Made by a program: the position numbers and the translations under genes. Positions 1 to 6,808 of a stretch of 23,180 bases of DNA are shown here, in pieces (position 1 is the first letter of the stretch; every line of letters starts with the position of its first letter). The notes below the pieces were generated by a model. That model was not told where the DNA came from. It searched no databases and worked only from the letters and a program-made list of their open reading frames with translations. The stretch is from Cacconaster sp045641345 (GTDB lineage Bacteria; Bacteroidota; Bacteroidia; Bacteroidales; UBA932). The stretch covers positions 1-23,180 of the forward strand of contig JAZUGR010000010.1 of the NCBI GenBank assembly GCA_045641345.1, given 5' to 3'.

Positions 1-890
1 CCGTGACCGAGAGAGTGACCGAACGTATCTTTGTACCCCTCAGTCGAGTCGATTATGTCACGTGCGATCTTATCCATATCGCGATTGCATTTTCCGGGAG
101 CTATCGCGTCAAGCGCCGCAAGCTGTGCTCTGAGCACGGTATCATACATACGCCTCATCTCCGCGTCGGCTTTTCCGATAACGACGGTCCTCGTCATATC
201 AGCGTGATAACAACCGACGAGTGCGCCGAAATCCATCGTGAGAAAACCGTTTTCGAGTTTTCTGTTTTCGGGGACTCTGTGCGGTGATGAGGAATTTTTA
301 CCGGAAACGGAAATGGTGTCGAAGCTCTTGTCTTCAGCGCCGTTCTTTTTCATAAAGTACTCTATCTCCGCGGCGACCTCAAGCTCGGTCATATCCGCAC
401 GAAGCACGCCCAACATATGCTCGAACGCCGCGTCGGTTATCTTCTGCGCCTCTATCATCGCGTCGATCTCGTCGTCGCGCTTTACGGAGCGCAGAGACGT
501 CAGAAGCTTCTGCGACGGAACGAATTCGGCTTCGGGAAGAGCCGCGGAAAGTTCGTCTCTTTCTGCGGCGCTGAGCTTGTTTTCCTCATATCCGATACGC
601 ACGCGTTTGCCGGAAAGAGTCGTTTTCAAGATCTCGATCGTCGTGTCCGCGCTTCCGGGCATTACCACCTCGTATTCGGGGATGGCGCTTTCTCTCGCCT
701 GTTCGGTATAGCGGAAATCCGCATACATGTATGATTTATCAAGACCGACAAGTACTCTGCCGTCGGGGTTGTTGAATCCCGTCGAATAAAAATGGTTTTC
801 GGGAGAGGATACCCAATAGTAGTCGAGCCCCTCTTTTTTCATCGCATCAATGATACGTCCGTAAGTATAGCGTACGTTTTCCTTGTTCAT
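1..890 (-). CDS. Xaa-Pro aminopeptidase (M24B), 3'-truncated by window edge
   Basis: Translating the minus strand from the ATG at 888-890 gives about 296 residues before the left window edge. This is a metallopeptidase of the creatinase/aminopeptidase P family (M24B), which removes an N-terminal residue preceding proline. An N-terminal creatinase-like domain (about 1-130) precedes the pita-bread domain. Metal ligands are visible: Asp220 in MDFGA, Asp231 in HADMTRT, and the start of the next motif, GHSLGHG (291-297, His292 and His296). The remaining Glu ligands and C-terminus, about 60 residues, lie outside the window. A GGAG Shine-Dalgarno sits 6 bases before the ATG and decides the start. 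It follows yqeG by 77 bases on the same strand, so the two are probably co-transcribed. Codon use and signals are Firmicutes-like, unlike the DNA right of 2,720. Confidence 0.9.
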   Translation of the reverse strand, partial: MNKENVRYTYGRIIDAMKKEGLDYYWVSSPENHFYSTGFNNPDGRVLVGLDKSYMYADFRYTEQARESAIPEYEVVMPGSADTTIEILKTTLSGKRVRIGYEENKLSAAERDELSAALPEAEFVPSQKLLTSLRSVKRDDEIDAMIEAQKITDAAFEHMLGVLRADMTELEVAAEIEYFMKKNGAEDKSFDTISVSGKNSSSPHRVPENRKLENGFLTMDFGALVGCYHADMTRTVVIGKADAEMRRMYDTVLRAQLAALDAIAPGKCNRDMDKIARDIIDSTEGYKDTFGHSLGH

Positions 891-905
891 TTTATTCTCC
901 ATTCC

Positions 906-918
906 GCCGCTTAGCGGC
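906..918. other. Small intergenic hairpin between yqeG and pepP
   Basis: A perfect 5-bp stem, GCCGC/GCGGC with loop TTA, lies in the gap between the yqeG stop and the aminopeptidase start. No T-run follows in the leftward reading direction, so it is not a convincing terminator. It may be an mRNA processing or stabilising element, or chance. Confidence 0.35.
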
Positions 919-967
919 ACAACAAATTCTTTTCGTTACGGTCAGACCGGATGTGTTATATCCGCCC

Positions 968-1504
968 TCAGTGCCAGACGGTTTTTCCGAGTCCGGGCAC
1001 AGGATGAGTTTTCAGGTATTTTCTTATGAACGGTTTTTCGACTGCTCGCTTGAAACGGAAGAAAATTCCCGTTCTGTCCTTTATCGGAGGAACGATTATC
1101 GCTTTCATCCCGACTCTGTGAGCGGCAAGCGCGTCCGTCAGAAGCTGGTCTCCGAGAACTGCGGGGGATTCTCCGTATTCTCCCAGCTCGTTTTTCGCTA
1201 TCATGTAGTATTTGCCCGACGGCTTGTGAGCGTCGGGATATCCTTTTATCTTACGTCTTCCGATAAAGCGCTTGACTCTTTTCGGCGCGTTGTTCGACAC
1301 GAACGCAACGCCGATGCCCGCTTCTTTAAGCGAATTCACCCATTTTTCAACGGGTTCGGGCATATCCTCGTCGTCGTACGTGGCAAGTGTGTTGTCAATG
1401 TCGCAAATGAGCGCCGTTGCACCCACATCACGGCACACTTCCGGCGTTACCGCAGTATACGACGGAAGAATGAGGTCAGGTGTTAGAAGTTTTCCGAGCA
1501 GCAT
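968..1504 (-). CDS. yqeG: YqeG-family HAD IIIA-type phosphatase
   Basis: A 178-residue HAD-superfamily hydrolase. It has the nucleophile motif DIDNTL (Asp35 and Asp37), motif II VSNNAP, the motif III lysine in a KPSG stretch, and the acidic GDQLLTD motif near residue 120. This order and size match the YqeG family, whose physiological substrate is not firmly established. The start is taken at 1504, not at an in-frame ATG at 1528. GGAG lies 5-6 bases before the 1504 ATG, the 1528 ATG has no Shine-Dalgarno, and the promoter at 1532-1560 would start transcription at about 1525, downstream of the longer start. It appears to be the first gene of a leftward operon with the aminopeptidase. Confidence 0.88.
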   Translation of the reverse strand: MLLGKLLTPDLILPSYTAVTPEVCRDVGATALICDIDNTLATYDDEDMPEPVEKWVNSLKEAGIGVAFVSNNAPKRVKRFIGRRKIKGYPDAHKPSGKYYMIAKNELGEYGESPAVLGDQLLTDALAAHRVGMKAIIVPPIKDRTGIFFRFKRAVEKPFIRKYLKTHPVPGLGKTVWH

Positions 1505-1531
1505 CTTATTCTCCGAATTTAAAATCATATC

Positions 1532-1560
1532 AGTATATCACAAAAATACAAATATTGCAA
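1532..1560 (-). promoter_or_regulatory. Sigma-70-type promoter for yqeG-pepP
   Basis: On the minus strand TTGCAA (1555-1560) and TATACT (1532-1537) are separated by exactly 17 bases. The predicted transcript start is near 1525, about 20 bases before the yqeG ATG. This is the classical Firmicutes/Proteobacteria architecture, not the TAnnTTTG type found right of 3,500. Confidence 0.72.
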
Positions 1561-1599
1561 GAAAATTCATATCCCATATTCACAATGTGGTAAAAACTC

Positions 1600-1628
1600 T
1601 TGATTTCGTGTATATTACGTAATATAAT
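1600..1628 (+). promoter_or_regulatory. Sigma-70-type promoter for the paaK-like gene
   Basis: TTGATT (1600-1605) and a perfect TATAAT (1623-1628) are separated by 17 bases. The expected transcript start is near 1635. The ligase ATG at 1664 is preceded by AGAAGG (1651-1656), 7 bases away. It diverges from the yqeG promoter. Confidence 0.78.
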
Positions 1629-1663
1629 GGAGATGATAGTTAAAAATAACAGAAGGTTTACGT

Positions 1664-2977
1664 ATGGCGGAAAAATTTTGGCAGAAAGAAATCGAATGCG
1701 CATCGCGTGACGAGCTTTGCGAGCTTCAGAGCCGACGACTCGTTTCCACCGTTGCGCGCGTTTATGAAAAGGTACCTCTCTACCGCGAGAGAATGAAGGA
1801 AAGCGGCGTCGAACCGGGCGATATTACCGGGATTTGCGACTTATACAAGCTTCCCTTCACGTCAAAGCAGGATCTGCGTGACACATACCCTTACGGTATG
1901 TTTGCCGTTCCTCTCGATGACGTCGTGCGCCTGCATGCGTCGAGCGGCACGACCGGAAAGCAGATCGTCGTCGGTTATACTCAGAACGACCTTGACACGT
2001 GGGAAAACATCTGCGCGCGTCAGCTTTGCGCCATCGGTGCGACTCACACCGACAAAGTGCATATTTCCTACGGCTACGGTCTTTTCACCGGCGGCTTCGG
2101 AATACACGGCGGCGCCACTAAACTCGGCGCAACGGTCATCCCGGTATCGTCCGGAAACACCGCGCGGCAGATAACCATAATGAAAGATTTCGGTTCTAAC
2201 ATTCTTTGCTGTACACCGTCTTACGCAATGTATATTGCGGAATCGCTTGAAAGCGCAGGCGTTTCGCCGGAAGAGCTTTCTCTTCGCGCGGGAATTTTCG
2301 GTGCGGAGCCATGGACGGAAGAAATGCGCGAACAGATAGAGAGAAAGCTCGGCATCAAGGCATACGACATTTACGGACTCACCGAAATAATGGGACCGGG
2401 TGTCGCATACGAATGTTCGGCACAGAAGGGTATGCACGTAAACGAAGACCACTTCATTATCGAAATACTCGACCCCGATACTCACAAGCCCGTTCCCGAC
2501 GGTGAAAAGGGTGAGATAGTATTCACCTGCCTCACCAAAGAGGCGTTCCCCCTCATACGTTTCCGTACCAAAGACATCGGAGTCATCACTCACGAAAAAT
2601 GTGAATGCGGAAGAAGCTTTGCACGCATGTCAAAGCCGATGGGAAGAACAGACGACATGCTCATCATCCGCGGAGTCAACGTATTCCCTACGCAGATAGA
2701 GGGAGTGATACTTGAATTCGTCGAGCTTGAGCCCCATTATCTGCTCACTGTCGACAGAATCAACAACACCGACCGGATGTCGCTCGACGTGGAGATGCGT
2801 CCCGAATATTATTCCGACGAGATCAATGCCCTTATGGCTCTGCGCCGCAGGGTGGCGGCAAGGCTTCAGAGCGTGCTCGGCCTCTCGGTCGAGGTGCATC
2901 TGGCCGAGCCCAGGAGCATCGAGCGCTCCACGGGCAAGGCAAAGCACGTGATAGACAAAAGGAACTTCAAACAATGA
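1664..2977 (+). CDS. paaK: Phenylacetate-CoA ligase family protein (apparent mosaic gene)
   Basis: A 437-residue adenylate-forming ligase of the PaaK family, which activates an aryl acid with ATP and transfers it to CoA. Visible motifs are the P-loop-like SSGTTGK (93-99), YGLTE (237-241), FRTKDIG (300-306), and GRTDDMLIIRG (327-337) at the C-terminal hinge. Lys425/Lys427 near the end fit the catalytic lysine region. Length is normal for the family. In Bacteroidales a PaaK homologue is commonly followed by a small ACT-domain gene, as here. The actual substrate may be phenylacetate, indoleacetate or another aryl acid. Codon use changes within the frame: before about 2,660 GAA and AGA/CGT are frequent, while after about 2,720 GAG and AGG dominate. 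The protein family call is secure, but the gene may be an assembly chimera of a clostridial 5' part and a Bacteroidales 3' part. Confidence 0.88.
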   Translation: MAEKFWQKEIECASRDELCELQSRRLVSTVARVYEKVPLYRERMKESGVEPGDITGICDLYKLPFTSKQDLRDTYPYGMFAVPLDDVVRLHASSGTTGKQIVVGYTQNDLDTWENICARQLCAIGATHTDKVHISYGYGLFTGGFGIHGGATKLGATVIPVSSGNTARQITIMKDFGSNILCCTPSYAMYIAESLESAGVSPEELSLRAGIFGAEPWTEEMREQIERKLGIKAYDIYGLTEIMGPGVAYECSAQKGMHVNEDHFIIEILDPDTHKPVPDGEKGEIVFTCLTKEAFPLIRFRTKDIGVITHEKCECGRSFARMSKPMGRTDDMLIIRGVNVFPTQIEGVILEFVELEPHYLLTVDRINNTDRMSLDVEMRPEYYSDEINALMALRRRVAARLQSVLGLSVEVHLAEPRSIERSTGKAKHVIDKRNFKQ

Positions 2978-2981
2978 TGCA

Positions 2982-3383
2982 ATGATAACCAAGCAGCTCT
3001 CTATCTTTCTTGAAAACAAGGGTGGACGTTTGAGCGAGCTTTCCGGGGTGCTCGCTTGCGAAAACATCAATTTCTCTGCCTGGAGCCTTGCCGAAACCGA
3101 GGAGTTCGGCATTCTCCGTACCATTGTGTCCGAGCCCGAAAGGGCGTGCGATATACTCAAGAGCCACAATTTCGCCGCATCGCTCAACGATGTGGTGCGG
3201 GTCAAGGTGGCCGACCGCCCCGGCGCTTTGTGTTCCATCCTGCAGATTCTCGCGCAGGAGGGGGTATTCATAGAATATCTCTATTCGTTCGCCACTTCCG
3301 ACGGCAGCGCGGCTGTCGTACTGCGTCCCGCCGACGTGACCCAGTGCGAGGCTGTGCTCAAGAAGGCGGGCATCCCGGACTGA
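2982..3383 (+). CDS. Tandem ACT-domain protein
   Basis: A 133-residue protein made of two ACT domains (about 1-68 and 70-133). The typical turn sequences are NKGGRLSEL in the first and DRPGALCSI in the second. ACT domains bind amino acids or related small ligands and act as regulatory modules. No catalytic domain is attached. The gene starts 4 bases after the paaK stop, so the two are translationally linked, and the protein probably senses an aromatic amino acid or aryl acid connected with the ligase (inference from context). There is no Shine-Dalgarno, in keeping with Bacteroidetes. A hairpin at 3411-3434 follows. Confidence 0.85.
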   Translation: MITKQLSIFLENKGGRLSELSGVLACENINFSAWSLAETEEFGILRTIVSEPERACDILKSHNFAASLNDVVRVKVADRPGALCSILQILAQEGVFIEYLYSFATSDGSAAVVLRPADVTQCEAVLKKAGIPD

Positions 3384-3410
3384 TGCCCTCCGTACCGGGC
3401 GGAAAAACGC

Positions 3411-3434
3411 GGGGCTGCAGACTCCTGCAGCCCC
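3411..3434 (+). terminator. Hairpin after the ACT gene
   Basis: A perfect 10-bp inverted repeat, GGGGCTGCAG/CTGCAGCCCC, with a 4-base loop lies 28 bases after the ACT stop codon. It has the position of a transcription terminator, but no T-run follows, so it could instead be a 3'-end stabilising hairpin. Confidence 0.55.
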
Positions 3435-3461
3435 GACTGACCTAAAACTGAAACTTAAACT

Positions 3462-3533
3462 ATGAAAAACTTCGCTTGGAAGTTTTGCAATATCCGTGCC
3501 ATATTCATGGCTTGGAGTTGCAAATATAGGTAA
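3462..3533 (+). CDS. Possible 23-residue microprotein
   Basis: An ATG-to-TAA frame of 23 codons, beginning MKNFAWKFCN and ending AWSCKYR. It contains two Trp and two Cys and is basic and hydrophobic. It is preceded by an A-rich stretch without Shine-Dalgarno, which is how many Bacteroidetes starts look. It lies between the ACT gene and the convergent TSCPD gene. The same DNA holds an 8-bp inverted repeat (3466-3473/3479-3486) with flanking A and T runs that could simply be a bidirectional terminator. I do not recognise the peptide, and the call rests only on frame, start context and composition. Confidence 0.3.
   Translation: MKNFAWKFCNIRAIFMAWSCKYR
3466..3486. terminator. Possible bidirectional terminator hairpin
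   Basis: AAAACTTC (3466-3473) and GAAGTTTT (3479-3486) form an 8-bp stem with a 5-base loop, A-rich on the left and T-rich on the right. It lies between convergent transcription units (paaK-ACT rightward, TSCPD leftward), where a shared terminator is expected. Confidence 0.45.
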
Positions 3534-3539
3534 AAATTT

Positions 3540-3833
3540 TTACAAAAAGAATTTCAGTGTTCTTGCCAGCTGGTCGGGGCAGCTGGTCCCTTTAGCTCCG
3601 CACCGTATGCCTTCGAGCCTGGATATGGCTTCCTCGATCTTCATCCCCGCAACGAGCTTGCAGACTCCCTGGGTGTTCCCGGCGCATCCTCCGGCAAAAC
3701 ATGCCTCCACGATTGTCCCGTCCTTGACGGCCACGGCTATCTGCTGCGAGCACACCTCACGGCAGGTGTCGGCGCATATCACCCTTATTCCTTCCGGGGT
3801 GATTTCGTCCTTTGTTCTGGTTACTTCGTACAT
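3540..3833 (-). CDS. TSCPD-domain protein (TIGR03905-like), cytoplasmic
   Basis: A 97-residue protein that is essentially one TSCPD domain, named for the TSCPD motif seen here at residues 83-87. This module also occurs at the C-terminus of B12-dependent ribonucleotide reductases, and stand-alone proteins of this size fall in the TIGR03905 family, whose role is unknown. It has eight cysteines (20, 24, 28, 45, 50, 58, 78, 85), including a GGCAGN loop, suggesting metal or thiol chemistry. There is no signal peptide. The start at 3833 is chosen because a TAnnTTTG box ends five bases upstream, and any longer reading would pass through the promoter and the divergent nhaC gene. A secreted paralogue lies at 22503-22895. 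Confidence 0.82.
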   Translation of the reverse strand: MYEVTRTKDEITPEGIRVICADTCREVCSQQIAVAVKDGTIVEACFAGGCAGNTQGVCKLVAGMKIEEAISRLEGIRCGAKGTSCPDQLARTLKFFL

Positions 3834-3838
3834 ATCTG

Positions 3839-3846
3839 CAAATGTA
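3839..3846 (-). promoter_or_regulatory. Bacteroidetes -7 box for the TSCPD gene
   Basis: TACATTTG on the minus strand matches TAnnTTTG exactly and is followed by 5 bases and then the ATG. Transcription would begin at or next to the start codon, implying a leaderless mRNA. No good -33 TTTG is seen at the usual distance. Confidence 0.6.
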
Positions 3847-3859
3847 CCGAAAAAATATT

Positions 3860-3867
3860 TAACTTTG
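3860..3867 (+). promoter_or_regulatory. Bacteroidetes -7 box for nhaC
   Basis: TAACTTTG matches TAnnTTTG exactly and is followed by 5 bases and then the ATG at 3873. It faces away from the TSCPD box, so both genes are driven from one 39-base intergenic region. Confidence 0.6.
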
Positions 3868-3872
3868 CCCTT

Positions 3873-5342
3873 ATGACTCATAATCATACGGATCATATCA
3901 CTCCTGGGTGGATCGTTTCGACAATCCCTTTCGCGGTCCTGGTCGTATCGCTGTTTGTCGTGGTGATGCTGTTCGGCTCCTCGTCGCTTGACGGCGCCTC
4001 CCAGGTGGCGCTTCTCTTCTCCTCGGCCGTCGCCGTGGCCATTTCGATGGTGTTCTACCATATTCCGTGGGCCGGGATGGAATCGGCCATCGCCGACAAT
4101 ATCCGCACCATCGCCCCGGCAGTCATCATCCTTCTGCTGATAGGGGCTATCTCCGGAAGCTGGATGGTCAGCGGAATAGTGCCGACCCTGATGTACTATG
4201 GTCTGAAGATCCTTTCGCCGAAGATTTTCCTGCTGGCGGCGTGCCTCATATGCGCGATGGTCTCGCTTGTCACCGGAAGTTCCTGGACTACCATCGCGAC
4301 CATCGGCGTGGCATTTATGGGGATTGGCTCGGCCCTCGGGTTTTCTGCGGGCTGGACTGCCGGAGCAATCATATCCGGAGCGTATTTCGGCGACAAGATG
4401 TCTCCGCTTTCGGATACCACTGTCCTCGCTTCGTCCGTATCGGAAACGCCTCTTTTCAGCCATATAAGATATATGGCGATAACCACGACTCCGGCCATAT
4501 CGCTGGCGGCGGCGATATTCCTGATCAAGAGTCTGTGCTATGAAGGGGCCAGCGAAGCTGCCGTGGCTGATTTTTCCGGTTCCCTGGCAGCGTCGTTCAA
4601 CATAAACCCCTGGCTGCTTGTCGTTCCGGTGCTTACCTGTATGTTGATTGTCAGAAGGGTGCCGGCTCTCCTTACTCTTTTCCTGTCGGCCCTCATGGCC
4701 GGGGTGGCGGCTCTCGTCGCCCAGCCTGAAATCGTCTCCTCCATCGGGTCTTCGATCGGCGAGCCGGGATGCGGCGACCAGTTCAAGGGTCTTCTTGTAT
4801 CGTTCTATGGCGATACTTGCGTGGATACCGGAAACGAGACGCTCAACGCCCTTGTCGCAACGCGCGGTATGGCGGGGATGCTCAACACGATTTTTCTGAT
4901 TCTGTGCGCCGCTACCTTCGGAGGGGTCCTTACGGGCTGCGGTATGATACAGAGCATAACCGATGCGATGACCCGCGGCATAACGGGGAGGAAATCCCTG
5001 GTGGGCGCCACCGTTACAACGGGTGTGTTTTCGAACGTCGTCACCGGCGACCAGTTCCTGTCGATAATCCTCACAACCAGCCTGTACAAGAGGTTGTACC
5101 GTGACAAGGGGTACGAGAGCAGGCTCTTGAGCCGTTCTGTCGAGGATTCGGCAACCGTGACTTCCGTGCTTATCCCCTGGAATTCCTGCGGTATGACACA
5201 ATCCACGGTGCTGAAAGTTCCTACGGTCGATTATCTGCCATATTGTTTTTTCAATATTCTGTGTCCGGTTGTATCCCTGTCTGTGGCGGTGCTTGGGTAC
5301 AGAATATTCCATAACGGGCAATCCGCCTCCTGTAAACTATGA
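3873..5342 (+). CDS. nhaC: Na+/H+ antiporter, NhaC family
   Basis: A 489-residue polytopic inner-membrane protein with roughly a dozen hydrophobic segments. It belongs to the NhaC-type sodium/proton antiporters, which exchange Na+ (or, in some relatives, organic anions such as malate/lactate) for protons. The family signature GDKMSPLSD (173-181) and TGSSW (134-138) are present, and length is normal. The start is set by the -7 box five bases upstream. The stop codon overlaps the next ATG (ATGA at 5339-5342), indicating translational coupling to the acyltransferase. The exact substrate cannot be read from sequence. Confidence 0.88.
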   Translation: MTHNHTDHITPGWIVSTIPFAVLVVSLFVVVMLFGSSSLDGASQVALLFSSAVAVAISMVFYHIPWAGMESAIADNIRTIAPAVIILLLIGAISGSWMVSGIVPTLMYYGLKILSPKIFLLAACLICAMVSLVTGSSWTTIATIGVAFMGIGSALGFSAGWTAGAIISGAYFGDKMSPLSDTTVLASSVSETPLFSHIRYMAITTTPAISLAAAIFLIKSLCYEGASEAAVADFSGSLAASFNINPWLLVVPVLTCMLIVRRVPALLTLFLSALMAGVAALVAQPEIVSSIGSSIGEPGCGDQFKGLLVSFYGDTCVDTGNETLNALVATRGMAGMLNTIFLILCAATFGGVLTGCGMIQSITDAMTRGITGRKSLVGATVTTGVFSNVVTGDQFLSIILTTSLYKRLYRDKGYESRLLSRSVEDSATVTSVLIPWNSCGMTQSTVLKVPTVDYLPYCFFNILCPVVSLSVAVLGYRIFHNGQSASCKL

Positions 5343-6808
5343 GCAAAACAAGTGTCCCATACAGACTTTTCAGGTCGTACATCCGTTTCGTTACGGAAAA
5401 ACTGTATTACAGAAACACCAAGGTCGCAGGGCGTGAGAATGTCCCTGCCGCCGGGGTCCCGACACTCATCGCATCGAATCATTTCAACAGTATGAATGAT
5501 GCCATGGCCGTGCTGCTCGCCCTCGACGACAGGAAGCCGTGCTTCATAGTGCGGGCGGACGTGTTCTCCCTGAGCGCTGCCGCAAACAAATTCCTGAGGT
5601 CGATAGGACTGTTGCCTGCCTACAGGATGGACTACGAGGGTGTGGATTCGATGGCCGGCAACATCGCGACTTTCAAGATGTCGGAAGAGGCTTTGTACGA
5701 TGGCGAGACCGTAACGATATTTCCTCAGGCCGGGCACTCCGAAGGGTACTGGATCGACAGGTTCACCGGTGGAATGGCCAAGATGGTGTTCGAGGCGGCC
5801 GCGATGGGGAATTTCGAAAAGGAGATACTGATAGTCCCCGCCTGCAACTATTACCGCGACTACCGCAGGATGCGCAGTGATATGCTCCTGCGTTTCGGCG
5901 AGCCCGTCAAGGCTTCCGAATATTATGAGCTCTATAAAAGCAAGCCCCATACGGCCGCGCGCGAGCTTACCGCCGAAGTGTATGGCAGAATTGAACCGAT
6001 GATGCTCAATATCAGGGATAAGGAGCATTACGACGAGATACGCTTCATTCTCGACAGCGAATATGTGCCGTTGACGGCGTCGCGCCTGGGGCTCGACAAT
6101 TCACGGATTGATGACAATCTTGCCGTATGCAAACATATCGTCTCCCATCTGCAGAAGGCTGTCGAATCGGGTGACAGATTCTTTCCTCACGTCGTGTCGT
6201 TGCAGGGGCAGTCGGCCGCGGAACTCAAGGCCATCGCGCAAGAGCAGCGTCACAAGGCTATGAAGGAGGCCGGAGTGAGCAGCGTGGAGGAGAGCGATAC
6301 CGATCAGATGTTCAGCCTTGCTTCGCACGTGGCTCAAATGGAGAAGTCGCTGCATATCGAAGACAACAGGTTTACGGTAAATCCGCTCCCTGCGCTGACC
6401 ATAGCCAAGGTGGCGCTGCTGTTGCTGCTCTCTCCGCTTGCACTGTTCTGCCTGTGGCCCAGCATTCCGTGCTGGTGCATTCCTCACTGGTTCTCCAGAA
6501 AGGCCAAAGGTGTGATGTTCGACGGGACTTTCATGATAGCGCTGAACGTGCTGTTCCTGCTTCCGATATCCGGAATCATCACGTTCTTTGCGGCAGCGTC
6601 CGCCTTCGGAGGCTGGATTGCCCTGGCGTACGTCCTGCTGCTGCCCGCGATCTGCCTGTTCGAGTGGTATTACTGCCACTTCGCCCACAGCACGTTTGTG
6701 GACATATGCTGGCACAGGGCTGCATCGAAAGGAACCCTTACGGAACTTGCCGGGTTGCGTTCGGAGTTATTCTGCCGGATCGACAACATCTTCAACCACT
6801 CGAAGTGA
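5339..6808 (+). CDS. PlsC-like acyltransferase with C-terminal membrane domain
   Basis: A 489-residue protein. Residues about 40-240 form a lysophospholipid acyltransferase (PlsC/LPLAT) fold. It has the catalytic block SNHFNSMND (46-54, His48 and Asp54) and the acceptor-binding block FPQAGHSE (128-135). The His-Asp spacing is HX5D, not the classical HX4D, and the second block has FPQ in place of FPEG. A charged, probably helical linker (about 255-345) leads to a C-terminal region with about three membrane segments (353-375, 396-420, 425-442). PlsC is usually near 250 residues, so this is an extended form. It is likely to acylate a phospholipid or other lipid at the inner membrane; the substrate is unknown. 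It is coupled to nhaC by ATGA, and its last 42 bases overlap the convergent DUF2400 gene. Confidence 0.78.
   Translation: MSKTSVPYRLFRSYIRFVTEKLYYRNTKVAGRENVPAAGVPTLIASNHFNSMNDAMAVLLALDDRKPCFIVRADVFSLSAAANKFLRSIGLLPAYRMDYEGVDSMAGNIATFKMSEEALYDGETVTIFPQAGHSEGYWIDRFTGGMAKMVFEAAAMGNFEKEILIVPACNYYRDYRRMRSDMLLRFGEPVKASEYYELYKSKPHTAARELTAEVYGRIEPMMLNIRDKEHYDEIRFILDSEYVPLTASRLGLDNSRIDDNLAVCKHIVSHLQKAVESGDRFFPHVVSLQGQSAAELKAIAQEQRHKAMKEAGVSSVEESDTDQMFSLASHVAQMEKSLHIEDNRFTVNPLPALTIAKVALLLLLSPLALFCLWPSIPCWCIPHWFSRKAKGVMFDGTFMIALNVLFLLPISGIITFFAAASAFGGWIALAYVLLLPAICLFEWYYCHFAHSTFVDICWHRAASKGTLTELAGLRSELFCRIDNIFNHSK

Noticed and set aside
1526..1528. Upstream ATG as the yqeG start
   Set aside because: It lies at the predicted transcription start, has no Shine-Dalgarno and adds eight residues not typical of the family; the ATG at 1502-1504 has GGAG at good spacing.
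2600..3000. Insertion sequence, integrase or attachment site at the compositional junction
   Set aside because: I looked for a transposase frame, terminal inverted repeats and a tRNA target and saw none. The reading frame is continuous, which favours assembly chimera or homologous recombination over mobile-element insertion.
3521..3528. TATATTTG (TAnnTTTG) on the minus strand, pointing into the ACT gene
   Set aside because: It would drive only antisense RNA with a very short frame. With no supporting -33 element, a single 8-base match in AT-rich intergenic DNA is expected by chance.
3540..5321. 593-codon open frame on the minus strand across nhaC
   Set aside because: Only its last 97 codons (the TSCPD protein) are real. 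The rest is antisense to a clear NhaC, is rich in Arg/Gly/His, and shows no family pattern; the frames are open by chance from GC-rich codon use.
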